Below, one piece after another: positions 1 to 6,856 of a stretch of 64,000 bases of DNA (the first letter of the stretch is position 1; each line of letters starts with the position of its first letter). The notes below the pieces were generated by a model that had not been told where the DNA came from, did not search any database, and worked only from the letters and a program-made list of their open reading frames with translations. This DNA is from JAICKN01 sp036489565 (GTDB lineage: Bacteria > Acidobacteriota > Terriglobia > Terriglobales > Acidobacteriaceae). The stretch covers positions 12,898-76,897 of the forward strand of contig DASXFN010000016.1 of NCBI GenBank assembly GCA_036489565.1. Direction: 5' to 3'. The position numbers were made by a program, and so were the translations under genes.

Positions 1-336
1 TTGACGTCAGGGCGCGTTTGCTTTTGGAGAGCAGCGGCCAGGCTTCTTTATAAGCCTCATATTTGTAGCGGTCTTTTTTGAGCGGGACCATGGGGTAGAG
101 CATGAGTCCGGTTTTGCGCTGGAGGCCGAGGAGGATGGCGGCGGGGATGAGATACCAGACGTCCTGCGGGATGATCCTTCGACTCCAAATTAAGTCCGCT
201 TCGCGCACTTCATTTTCCGCTCAGGACAAGCTCCGGCGGCGAAGAGGTCCACTTGCTGGAGAGTGTAGTCCTGCTTTTTGAGGAAGTGCGGTTTGAACTG
301 GCAGAAGTATCCGGTGAACGTGCCGGGCTTTCGCAT
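1..336 (-). pseudogene. PD-(D/E)XK endonuclease-like gene remnant, cut by the window edge
   Basis: The minus strand from about 336 reads MRKPGTFTGYF, then a stretch ending in QQVDLFAA. About 60 bases later, in another frame, it continues IIPQDVWYLIP, then LMLYPMVPLKKDRYKYEAYK and EAWPLL, running off the window at base 1. This order (a VDLFA-type strand, then a D-WYLIP strand, then KYxxYxEAW) resembles the C-terminal half of small PD-(D/E)XK endonucleases common in Acidobacteria. The two halves are in different frames, and the stretch at about 176-240 between them fits no homologue, so I read it as a frameshifted or insertion-damaged remnant. No N-terminal catalytic half is visible upstream (337-573 holds nothing I recognise). 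The family assignment is from memory of the pattern; the frame break is seen directly. Confidence 0.5.
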
Positions 337-573
337 CCCGTGCCTGCGGCACTGCACACCGCCACGAAGGCCTAGGCCGGAAGTAATGTTGACCCCGCAA
401 TTCCTAACGCCAATAATCATTCTGATAACTGCACCCATCACCGCCCGCATTTGGGTTGGAAAATTTGCGGCGTGTATCACCTGGCAACCTTACCCTCAAT
501 GCAGCAACTAAATTCCGTATTCGGGGTTGATAATATCCGTATGCGGAGGATATCTTTCATTCGGAGACGATCC

Positions 574-879
574 ATGAAGAAAAGCGTTATGAAGAAAAGT
601 CTGATTGCAGTGCTATTTGGAGTTCTGCTGGCTGCGGCCGGCGCGAGCGCGCAGGTTGTGGTAAGGATTGGTCCACCTCCGGCGCGTCATGAAGTCATTC
701 CTGCACGCCCCGGCCCGAATTATGTTTGGGTAGGCGGATTTCATCGCTATGACGGACGCGCTTATGTCTGGGTGCCGGGCCACTATGTGATGCCTCCGCG
801 TCCGCATGCCCGCTGGGTCGCGGGTCACTGGGCGCACCGGCACGGTGGATACGTCTGGATCGACGGCCACTGGCGCTAG
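574..879 (+). CDS. Small secreted YXWIXGHW-repeat protein
   Basis: A 101-residue protein starting MKKSVMKKSLIAVLFG, with a clear signal peptide probably cleaved after GASAQ. The mature part carries aromatic-glycine repeats: YVWVGGFHRYDG, YVWVPGHYV, RWVAGHWAHR and YVWIDGHWR. They match the short WXXGXW/YXWXXGHW repeat seen in many small periplasmic or envelope proteins of unknown function. ATG 574 is preferred because GGAG lies at 563-566, seven bases upstream; a second ATG at 589 would still leave a signal peptide. It stands alone, with a hairpin terminator behind it. No catalytic residues are seen; a structural or surface role is a guess. Confidence 0.75.
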   Translation: MKKSVMKKSLIAVLFGVLLAAAGASAQVVVRIGPPPARHEVIPARPGPNYVWVGGFHRYDGRAYVWVPGHYVMPPRPHARWVAGHWAHRHGGYVWIDGHWR

Positions 880-905
880 AAATAATTTAGAGATTTTCGA
901 AGGCG

Positions 906-960
906 CCCGTTCGGGCTTGCCGTTCTACTTTGTGCGGCAGGCTTGAACGGGTTTTCTTTT
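906..960 (+). terminator. Rho-independent terminator after the WXXGXW-repeat gene
   Basis: CCCGTTCGGGCTTGCC (906-921) pairs imperfectly with GGCAGGCTTGAACGGG (936-951), and TTTTCTTTT follows at once. It lies 27 bases after the stop codon. It may also serve the convergent GNAT-like gene, whose stop is at 961. Confidence 0.75.
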
Positions 961-1254
961 TCACCGCAGGATTAAATCTGCATATTCAGAATGCTTTTGC
1001 AGATATCCGGCAACAAAGGGACAGGTGACGTCCACTTTGAGTTGATGTTCTCGCGCGTAGTCAAGGGCACTCTTCACCAGGGCCGCTCCTGTGCCAGTCC
1101 CTTGGAGCGCTTCCGGCACTTCGGTTTCGACAAGTCCGAGCACGTGGCCAGTAAGAGTATAGAGGAGTGAGGCGATCTTCCCGTCGTGCTCCAGTTCAAA
1201 GCGGCCCGTCGTCACCAGTTCCGCAGCGGGCTTTTCATGCTTAAATATTTTCAT
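961..1254 (-). CDS. GNAT-like small acetyltransferase (YjdJ type)
   Basis: A 97-residue protein of the short GCN5-related group (Acetyltransf_CG/YjdJ-like). The sequence HDGKIASLLYTLTGHVLGLV forms the N-terminal beta strands. VPEALQGTGTGAALVKSALD contains the acetyl-CoA pyrophosphate-binding Q/R-G-x-G-x-A-like loop (about residues 50-60), and VTCPFVAGYLQKHSEYADL is the conserved end of this group (CP-F---Y--+H-EY). Length is normal for these minimal GNATs. Substrate unknown. It is a single gene convergent with the small secreted protein gene. Confidence 0.85.
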   Translation of the reverse strand: MKIFKHEKPAAELVTTGRFELEHDGKIASLLYTLTGHVLGLVETEVPEALQGTGTGAALVKSALDYAREHQLKVDVTCPFVAGYLQKHSEYADLILR

Positions 1255-1317
1255 TTTGATAACTCAGCGCACTCAATTCGTGAGTTTTTCGGAGAATTAA
1301 ATCCACGATTAATCCTT

Positions 1318-1505
1318 TTACGGTCGGAACAGGTCCAAGTCAATGGCATTGGCCATTGCTTTTTGGCCGGCGTCGCTGGGGTGCAAATGGTCGCCGCCAT
1401 CATAGACGGGCAAAAACCGCGATGGGTGGTCGGGGTCGCGCACTACCTTATCGAAGTCAATGACGGCATCGTAGGCGCGCTGGTTCTCATCCATTCATTG
1501 ACTGC
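1318..1505 (-). pseudogene. C-terminal remnant of a GDSL/SGNH esterase
   Basis: The minus strand reads VNEWMRTS in one frame and then, after an apparent one-base shift near 1483, AYDAVIDFDKVV, DPDHPSRFLP and DGGDHLHPSDAGQKAM, ending with DLFRP and a TAA at 1318-1320. This is the end of an SGNH/GDSL lipase. DHLHPSDAG contains the block-V D-x-x-H that supplies the catalytic Asp and His. The N-terminal half with the GDS nucleophile is missing and the remaining part is frameshifted, so the gene is dead. The only open plus-strand frame here is its antisense. Confidence 0.7.
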
Positions 1506-1531
1506 CTAACGCAGCTTTTCATTTTTAATGG

Positions 1532-2041
1532 CTATGGGAGGTGGTTTTCACGAATTCGTTTCCATGTGAGGTGCGCGTGCCAGGCAGCCGAATCAGCGTC
1601 AAGCGATAAGATGTCTCCAGAAAGCCGAAACGCGCGCGTCTGATTCTGACCTACCCAGTTGGCAAACCAAGCGCCCTCGATGTGATGCGTGATGATGCCC
1701 GCTCTCGCATTGATTGTGTACGTGCCCCAATAACCGATGTAGTTCCTCCAGGACAAAGCGGCTTCCTCGTCGGTCACGCGTAACGGGTCATCGCTCGCGA
1801 AGGCCATCACCTTGGGGCGCATCAGTTGGGCCGACATTTGGCCGTTCGCCTCATAGAGGATTCGGCCGATAGGGTGTGGCCCAAACGGTGTCGTGATCTT
1901 TCCCGAAGGCTTCAGGCGAAGTTCGTATGAGCTAAGGCTCCAGGCTCCCACGATGAGATTGCGATCCTGCGTAGTCTGAGTTTGCTTGACCTGTCCGAAT
2001 GCAAGCAAAGCGAGCGTGAGCCAGGCGAGTAAGAATTTCAT
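1532..2041 (-). CDS. Lipocalin-like domain protein, secreted
   Basis: A 169-residue protein with N-terminal signal peptide MKFLLAWLTLALLAFGQ. The mature sequence begins with LIVGAWSLSSYELR and continues with IGRILYEANGQMSAQLMRP, GYWGTYTINARAGIITHHIE and WHAHLTWKRI. The G-x-W start and the beta-strand pattern match the Lipocalin_5 group found in many soil bacteria. A role in binding a small hydrophobic ligand in the periplasm is known for lipocalins in general but is only inferred here. It is monocistronic and follows phoU on the opposite side of about 90 bases without a gene. Confidence 0.75.
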   Translation of the reverse strand: MKFLLAWLTLALLAFGQVKQTQTTQDRNLIVGAWSLSSYELRLKPSGKITTPFGPHPIGRILYEANGQMSAQLMRPKVMAFASDDPLRVTDEEAALSWRNYIGYWGTYTINARAGIITHHIEGAWFANWVGQNQTRAFRLSGDILSLDADSAAWHAHLTWKRIRENHLP

Positions 2042-2133
2042 TGGTGGATTCTATCGCGCAGCATGCCATTTATAAAATGCCCGGCGATGCGAAGCATGGG
2101 GCGAGCCAACCCGCGAGTAGATATTATGGGGGC

Positions 2134-2811
2134 CTAAGCTTTCTGTTCTGCGGCGACGCTGGCGTGGTGACGAACGTCCGAGCCTCGCACCCAGAAGATG
2201 ACGTCTTCGGCGATGTTGGTGGCGTGGTCGCCGATGCGTTCGAAGTTCCTCGCGATCAGCAGAGCGTCGAGCGATTGCGGAATTACTTCCGGCGCCTCGT
2301 GCATGCGCTTCACGACCGCCTGGAAGATTTCACGGTTCATGCGGTCCACAATGTCGTCCATGCGCAACACTGCTTCGGCCATAACGTCGTCGCCGGCGAT
2401 GAAGGCTTCCAGCGCGCGGCGAATCATGCCGCCGGCCGCGCCCGAGAGGCGCGGAATGTCCACCGGCAGGTCAACCTCAGGCAGTGCGACCAAACTCATC
2501 ACCCGTTCCACAATGTTGACGGCCTGATCGCCAACACGTTCCAGGTCGGCGTTGATCTTGGTCACAGCTGTGATAAAGCGCAGGTCCACCGCCATGGGCT
2601 GCTGCATGGCCAGCAAGTCGAGGGCGAGTTCGTCAATTTCGCGCTCGGCGAGATTGATGGCGCGCTCGCCATGGATGACAAGCTCGCACGATTTAAGATC
2701 GCGGAGCTGGTAAGCCTGCGTGGCACGGTCGATGGCCTGCTCGGCCAAGCCGCCCATGGCCAGGAGTTTCGTCTTGAGTTGATCGAGATCTGCCTGAAAG
2801 CGTGTACGCAT
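2134..2811 (-). CDS. phoU: PhoU, phosphate transport and signalling regulator
   Basis: A 225-residue cytoplasmic helical protein made of two PhoU repeats. The metal-binding E/DxxxD-type helices are plain: ERVGDQAVNI at residues 91-100 and ERIGDHATNI at 191-200, exactly 100 residues apart. In the known family PhoU links the Pst transporter to the kinase PhoR and keeps the Pho response off when phosphate is plentiful. It is the last gene of the pst operon: its ATG overlaps the pstB stop codon by one base (TAATG), so translation is probably coupled. Length is typical. Confidence 0.95.
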   Translation of the reverse strand: MRTRFQADLDQLKTKLLAMGGLAEQAIDRATQAYQLRDLKSCELVIHGERAINLAEREIDELALDLLAMQQPMAVDLRFITAVTKINADLERVGDQAVNIVERVMSLVALPEVDLPVDIPRLSGAAGGMIRRALEAFIAGDDVMAEAVLRMDDIVDRMNREIFQAVVKRMHEAPEVIPQSLDALLIARNFERIGDHATNIAEDVIFWVRGSDVRHHASVAAEQKA

Positions 2812-3572
2812 TATCCGAACCTGCCTGTAATGTAGTCTTCCGTGCGCTTGTCCCGCGGTGTGGTAAAAATCTTTTCTGTTTTATCGAATTCCACTAGCCT
2901 TCCCATCAGGAAAAATCCGGTGAACTCGGCCACGCGCGCGGCCTGCTGCATGTTGTGGGTCACAATCACGATGGTGTAGTGCTCTTTCAACTGGTAAATC
3001 AAGTCTTCCACCTTTGAAGTGGAGATGGGGTCAAGCGCCGAAGCTGGCTCATCCATCAACATGACTTCCGGTTCAACCGCGAGCGCGCGCGCAATGCACA
3101 AACGTTGCTGCTGGCCGCCGGAAAGGCTGGCTCCGGATTTGCTTTTCAGCGAGTCTTTGACTTCGTCCCACAAAGCGGCCTGACGAAGCGAGCGCTCCAC
3201 ACTCTCCTCGATCTTGTGCCGGTTGCGGATGCCATTCAGCCGTAATCCGGCGGCGACATTGTCGTAAATTGACATCGTGGGAAAAGGGTTGGGCTTTTGA
3301 AATACCATTCCTACGCGCCGGCGCAACTCAACCGCGGGCGTTCCATTTCCATATACATCCACCGCGCCAATCTGCACATGACCTTGCACTCGAGCGTTGG
3401 GCACGGTTTCATGCATGCGGTTCAGGCAACGTACGAAAGTGGACTTTCCGCAGCCGGAGGGTCCGATGATCGCGGTGGCATGGTTCGGGGGAATGTCTAA
3501 TGCAATGTCGTACAGCGCCTGCGTCTTGCCGAACCAGGCGTTCAAGCCTTTCGCTTGGATGGGAACTCCCAT
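2811..3572 (-). CDS. pstB: PstB, phosphate ABC transporter ATPase
   Basis: A 253-residue ATPase driving phosphate import through PstC/PstA. Walker A GPSGCGKST is at residues 37-45, the Q-loop FQKPNPFP at 91-98, the signature LSGGQQQR at 150-157 and Walker B MLMDEP at 171-176. The Q-loop sequence and the CLNRMHE segment after Walker A are diagnostic of PstB among ABC ATPases. It starts two bases after the pstA stop and overlaps phoU by one base. Confidence 0.97.
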   Translation of the reverse strand: MGVPIQAKGLNAWFGKTQALYDIALDIPPNHATAIIGPSGCGKSTFVRCLNRMHETVPNARVQGHVQIGAVDVYGNGTPAVELRRRVGMVFQKPNPFPTMSIYDNVAAGLRLNGIRNRHKIEESVERSLRQAALWDEVKDSLKSKSGASLSGGQQQRLCIARALAVEPEVMLMDEPASALDPISTSKVEDLIYQLKEHYTIVIVTHNMQQAARVAEFTGFFLMGRLVEFDKTEKIFTTPRDKRTEDYITGRFG

Positions 3573-3574
3573 AG

Positions 3575-4462
3575 TTAAGCTGCGCCTTTCATAAGTCCAC
3601 GGCTGGCCACCAGGCGGACAATGCCGATTGTTCCTACGATCAGCACAATAAGAACAAGCGCGCCCGCCCAGGCCTGGCGATTCAATTCTTCAAATGCGGA
3701 AGTGGCGTAATAGAAAATTTGTAGTGGCAATGCAGCAGCAGGCTGGTTAGGAGAAACGCTCCAGAACTGATTGCCGAAAGCTGTAAACATCAGTGGCGCG
3801 GTTTCTCCGGCCACGCGCGCAAATGCGAGCATGATGCCGGTAAGAATGCCGGCAGTCGCGGTGCGCAACACGACTGAAACCGTGACGCGCCATTGCGAAA
3901 TGCCCAGTCCGATGGCTGCTTCCCGCACCGATTGCGGGACCATCAGGAGGATCTCCTCGGTCGAACGAGTTACGGTAGGAACCATCATGATTCCCAGAGC
4001 GACGGCGCCGGAAAAAAGGGAAAAGTGTTTCTGCGTGACGACCAAAAGCCCCCACACGGTTGATCCGATCACGATGGAAGGAACGCCGTTCAGCACGTCT
4101 GCAGTGAAGCGCACAACATCGCCGTAACGATTGCGGCCGTACTCCGCCAGAAAGACGCCAGATCCAATTCCCAGCGGGATGCCGATGGCGCTGGCAATCA
4201 ACAGGATGAGCGCCGAACCCACGATCCCGTTGGCCATGCCACCTCCGGGCTCGCCCACGGGCTTAGGAATTTGCGTCAGGAAGCTCCAGTTGAGCGCGCC
4301 GATGCCGCGATAGACGAGGTAGCCGAAGATGACGACGAGCGGCGTAACCACCAGAATGGCCGCACATGCCATTCCGACGGTGGCCGCGCTATTTACCAGA
4401 CGACGGACGAAGCTGACCTTCCAAACGTGAGTTTCTTGGCCGCTATGGTTATCGTTATCCAA
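3575..4462 (-). CDS. pstA: PstA, phosphate ABC transporter permease
   Basis: A 295-residue inner-membrane permease with about six hydrophobic segments. It has the PstA-type loop NGVPSIVIGSTVWGLLV and the cytoplasmic EAA-like loop VREAAIGLGISQWRVTVSVV, which contacts PstB. The EPGGGMANGIVGS motif after the first membrane segment is typical of PstA. The start overlaps the end of pstC by eight bases, indicating coupled translation. Length is normal. Confidence 0.96.
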   Translation of the reverse strand: MDNDNHSGQETHVWKVSFVRRLVNSAATVGMACAAILVVTPLVVIFGYLVYRGIGALNWSFLTQIPKPVGEPGGGMANGIVGSALILLIASAIGIPLGIGSGVFLAEYGRNRYGDVVRFTADVLNGVPSIVIGSTVWGLLVVTQKHFSLFSGAVALGIMMVPTVTRSTEEILLMVPQSVREAAIGLGISQWRVTVSVVLRTATAGILTGIMLAFARVAGETAPLMFTAFGNQFWSVSPNQPAAALPLQIFYYATSAFEELNRQAWAGALVLIVLIVGTIGIVRLVASRGLMKGAA

Positions 4463-5492
4463 TGGCCCTCGCAGGCATACCGCGCGTTACGCTCCACACC
4501 AGCAGCTGCGCGAGACCGTTGACGATAAGAGTGATGATGAAAAGCGCCAATCCAATTTCCATCAGCGCGCTCAAATACAGGTTTCCGGTCGCCTCGGTGA
4601 ATTCATTGGCAATAACGCTGGCCAGGGTGTATCCAGGGGCAAACAGGGATTTTGAAATCTGGGGTGAATTGCCGATTACCATGGTGACGGCGATAGTTTC
4701 GCCGAGCGCGCGGCCCAATCCTAGAATGATGCCGCCCATGATGCCGGTGCGAGCATTGCGCAAAACGCCGATGCGCAGAGTTTCCCAGCGTGTCGCTCCC
4801 AGTGCCAGTACGGCCTCGCGCTGCTGACGCGGTACTGCTGTTACGACTTCACGAGTAATGGAAGCGATGATGGGAACAATCATGATGGCGAGAATAATGC
4901 CAGCCGCCAGCATTCCTAAACCGTAGGGCGCGCCTTCAAATAATCCTGTCCACCCGAAGTTGCGCGCCAACCACGGCTCTACATAAGCGCGCAACAGCGG
5001 TGCCAGGACGAAAATGCCCCACAGTCCATAAATCACGCTGGGAATAGCGGCAAGCAACTCCACTAGAAAAGACAAGGTGGAGCGAAGCGGCCGAGGACAC
5101 ATTTCAGTGGTAAACAAAGCCACTCCAGCAGCCAAAGGGACCGCGATGATCAGGGCCAGTAGCGAGGAAACCAGCGTGCCGTAAATAAACGGGAACGCCC
5201 CGAAGTCGCCCGAGACCGGGTCCCAGATGTTGCGCACGAAGAAACTAAATCCGAAGGCGCGAAGCGACAGCCTCGATTGCGAAACCAGCTCAATCAGAAT
5301 GAGGACAACGATAGCGAAGACCGATGCCGCGCAAGCCAGAACCAGTCCCTTGAATATAGGGTCGGCAAAACGCCCGGCGGGCGGGATTACCGGAGCCAAT
5401 CTCACCATCGGCCGCGGGACTGCATGAACCGAATCTGCTTTTGCGACAGGCGCTTTGGGCGGAGCGAAGGTTATTTTGGGCAGCGCTTCCAT
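4455..5492 (-). CDS. pstC: PstC, phosphate ABC transporter permease
   Basis: A 345-residue inner-membrane permease, partner of PstA. After a proline-rich cytoplasmic N-terminus of about 50 residues come six hydrophobic segments. The conserved segments GDFGAFPFIYGTLVSSLLAL, AAIPSVIYGLWG and the EAA-like loop REAVLALGATRWETLRIGVL are visible. It lies about 190 bases downstream of pstS, behind a terminator hairpin, and has its own Pho-box-like repeat just upstream. Both features fit lower expression of the membrane components than of the binding protein. Confidence 0.96.
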   Translation of the reverse strand: MEALPKITFAPPKAPVAKADSVHAVPRPMVRLAPVIPPAGRFADPIFKGLVLACAASVFAIVVLILIELVSQSRLSLRAFGFSFFVRNIWDPVSGDFGAFPFIYGTLVSSLLALIIAVPLAAGVALFTTEMCPRPLRSTLSFLVELLAAIPSVIYGLWGIFVLAPLLRAYVEPWLARNFGWTGLFEGAPYGLGMLAAGIILAIMIVPIIASITREVVTAVPRQQREAVLALGATRWETLRIGVLRNARTGIMGGIILGLGRALGETIAVTMVIGNSPQISKSLFAPGYTLASVIANEFTEATGNLYLSALMEIGLALFIITLIVNGLAQLLVWSVTRGMPARAIG

Positions 5493-5514
5493 GGCCCTGA
5501 CGCTACCAAAGCAT

Positions 5515-5531
5515 TGTTAAATCATTATTAA
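5515..5531 (-). promoter_or_regulatory. Candidate Pho box before pstC
   Basis: On the minus strand TTAATA and TTAACA are spaced exactly 11 bases apart, with a weaker third unit (TTGGTA) 11 bases further on. The spacing and sequence match the stronger arrays before pstS and phoB. It lies 23 bases upstream of the pstC start codon, so it could support a second PhoB-dependent start within the operon. Confidence 0.45.
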
Positions 5532-5610
5532 AAAGCAGGCTTTACCGTACTTTTCAGCGGTCTCGGTCCCGGGAGAGTGCATCCCGCCTGCGGAAGGTCA
5601 AAAATTGGGG

Positions 5611-5646
5611 CAAAAAACGAACCGCCCGAGTTTTGCCCCGGGCGGT
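5611..5646 (-). terminator. Intercistronic terminator/attenuator between pstS and pstC
   Basis: In the minus-strand transcript ACCGCCCG (5646-5639) pairs perfectly with CGGGCGGT (5628-5621) around a ten-base loop, and TCGTTTTTTG follows. It sits 37 bases after the pstS stop. Partial termination here would give more PstS than permease, a common arrangement for binding-protein genes. Confidence 0.8.
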
Positions 5647-5683
5647 CTCTGCTGCGGTTTTCAATGCATTCGAAACTAGACGT

Positions 5684-6691
5684 CTAGTTAATTTCCTTGA
5701 TGCGGTTTCGTACCTTTTCCGCGACCGATGTCGGCAACGGGGCATAGTCCAGACTATCCGTCATTGACTCGCCGTGATCAAGCATCCAGTTCAGGAAATC
5801 AACCACCGCCGTCCGCTTTCCAGCATCATTCCAATGCGCGGGAATCAGAAGCCAGGTGAAGCTCGCGATCGGATAGGCGTCCGGGCCGGGAGCATTGGTG
5901 ATTGAGACACGGAAGTCGTCAGGCATCGTTTTTGCAGAGGCTGCGGCGGCCGTGGTGGATTCAAGACTTGCCTTAATATACTTGCCCGCCGCATTCTGCA
6001 CCGTGCCGAATGTAATGTTGTTCTGCAAGGCGTAGATCAATTCGATGTACCCGAACCCGCCTTCCATCTGCCGAATTTGGCCAGCCACGCCTTCGTTGCC
6101 TTTGCCGCCCAGTCCTACGGGCCAGCGCACGGAAGTATTCTTGCCAACTTGTTCTTTCCACTCCGGGCTGATCTTAGAAAGGTAGTCGGTGAAAATGTAG
6201 GTTGTGCCGCTTCCGTCCGAGCGATGGACCACAACGATCGGCAGGCTGGGAAATTTAACGCCCGGGTTGGCTTTGGCGATTGCTGGATCACTCCAGTCTT
6301 TGATTTTTCCCAGAAAAATTCCCGCTAACACCTGGGGCGTGAACTGGATACTGCCCGTGACGCCAGGGATGTTGTAAGCCGGCACGACGGAGCCGAGCAC
6401 GGTGGGAATATGGAATATTTTGAACTTGGCCTCGGCAAGTTGCTGGTCGGTCATGGGCCCGTCGCTGGCGCCAAAATCCACAGTGCCAGACATGAGTTGG
6501 CGAATGCCAGCTCCGCTGCCAACCCCCTGGTAGTTGATCTCAACGTCAGGATGAGCGATGTGATATTCGCTGAACCATTTTTGATAAATCGGGTTAGGAA
6601 AGGTAGCGCCAGCGGCGTTCAGATTTTCGGCGACAGCAGGTCCAATCATTAGCACAACAGCACACATCAACAGCAGAAAGCGTCGGATCAC
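5684..6691 (-). CDS. pstS: PstS, periplasmic phosphate-binding protein
   Basis: A 335-residue secreted phosphate-binding protein: signal peptide MIRRFLLLMCAVVLMIG...AVA, then LNAAGATFPNPIYQKWFSEY, the phosphate-loop GVGSGAGIRQLMSGTVDFG, FGASDGPM and the HRSDGSGTTYIFTDYLS signature. The start is taken as GTG 6691 because a perfect AGGAGG lies at 6699-6704, seven bases upstream; an in-frame ATG eight codons earlier would include that ribosome-binding site within the coding region. It is the first gene after a four-unit Pho box and is followed by a terminator hairpin. Confidence 0.96.
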   Translation of the reverse strand: MIRRFLLLMCAVVLMIGPAVAENLNAAGATFPNPIYQKWFSEYHIAHPDVEINYQGVGSGAGIRQLMSGTVDFGASDGPMTDQQLAEAKFKIFHIPTVLGSVVPAYNIPGVTGSIQFTPQVLAGIFLGKIKDWSDPAIAKANPGVKFPSLPIVVVHRSDGSGTTYIFTDYLSKISPEWKEQVGKNTSVRWPVGLGGKGNEGVAGQIRQMEGGFGYIELIYALQNNITFGTVQNAAGKYIKASLESTTAAAASAKTMPDDFRVSITNAPGPDAYPIASFTWLLIPAHWNDAGKRTAVVDFLNWMLDHGESMTDSLDYAPLPTSVAEKVRNRIKEIN

Positions 6692-6734
6692 TCGTTTTCC
6701 TCCTTTGAAATTCACTTTATTTTTATGGAGAAAG

Positions 6735-6773
6735 GGTTAAAGGACTGTTAATCCAATGTGAAAATCTAGTGAA
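6735..6773 (-). promoter_or_regulatory. Pho box: four 11-bp repeats before pstS
   Basis: Reading the minus strand, TTCACT, TTCACA, TTAACA and TTAACC follow one another with exactly five bases between units. This is one helical turn per unit, as for PhoB/PhoP-type winged-helix dimers bound in tandem. The last unit ends 44 bases upstream of the pstS start codon, and an A/T-rich -10-like stretch (TAAAAA) follows. phoB and phoR lie immediately upstream. Confidence 0.8.
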
Positions 6774-6856
6774 AGGGGCAACGAAATCCCGCAGTTATGG
6801 ATTGTTTTGTGGCTGGACGCGGAGGTTTGGGAAGTCTTACCGCTTTAAATAAAATT

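Noticed and set aside
1186..1509. A plus-strand frame of 107 codons
   Set aside because: Its 3' half is the antisense of the decayed GDSL esterase tail and its 5' end overlaps the GNAT-like gene; no support for coding.
2041..2835. A 264-codon open frame on the plus strand
   Set aside because: It is antisense to phoU, whose two PhoU repeats and metal-binding motifs are unmistakable. The frame's product is rich in His and Arg in the way antisense frames of GC-rich genes are, and it matches no family.
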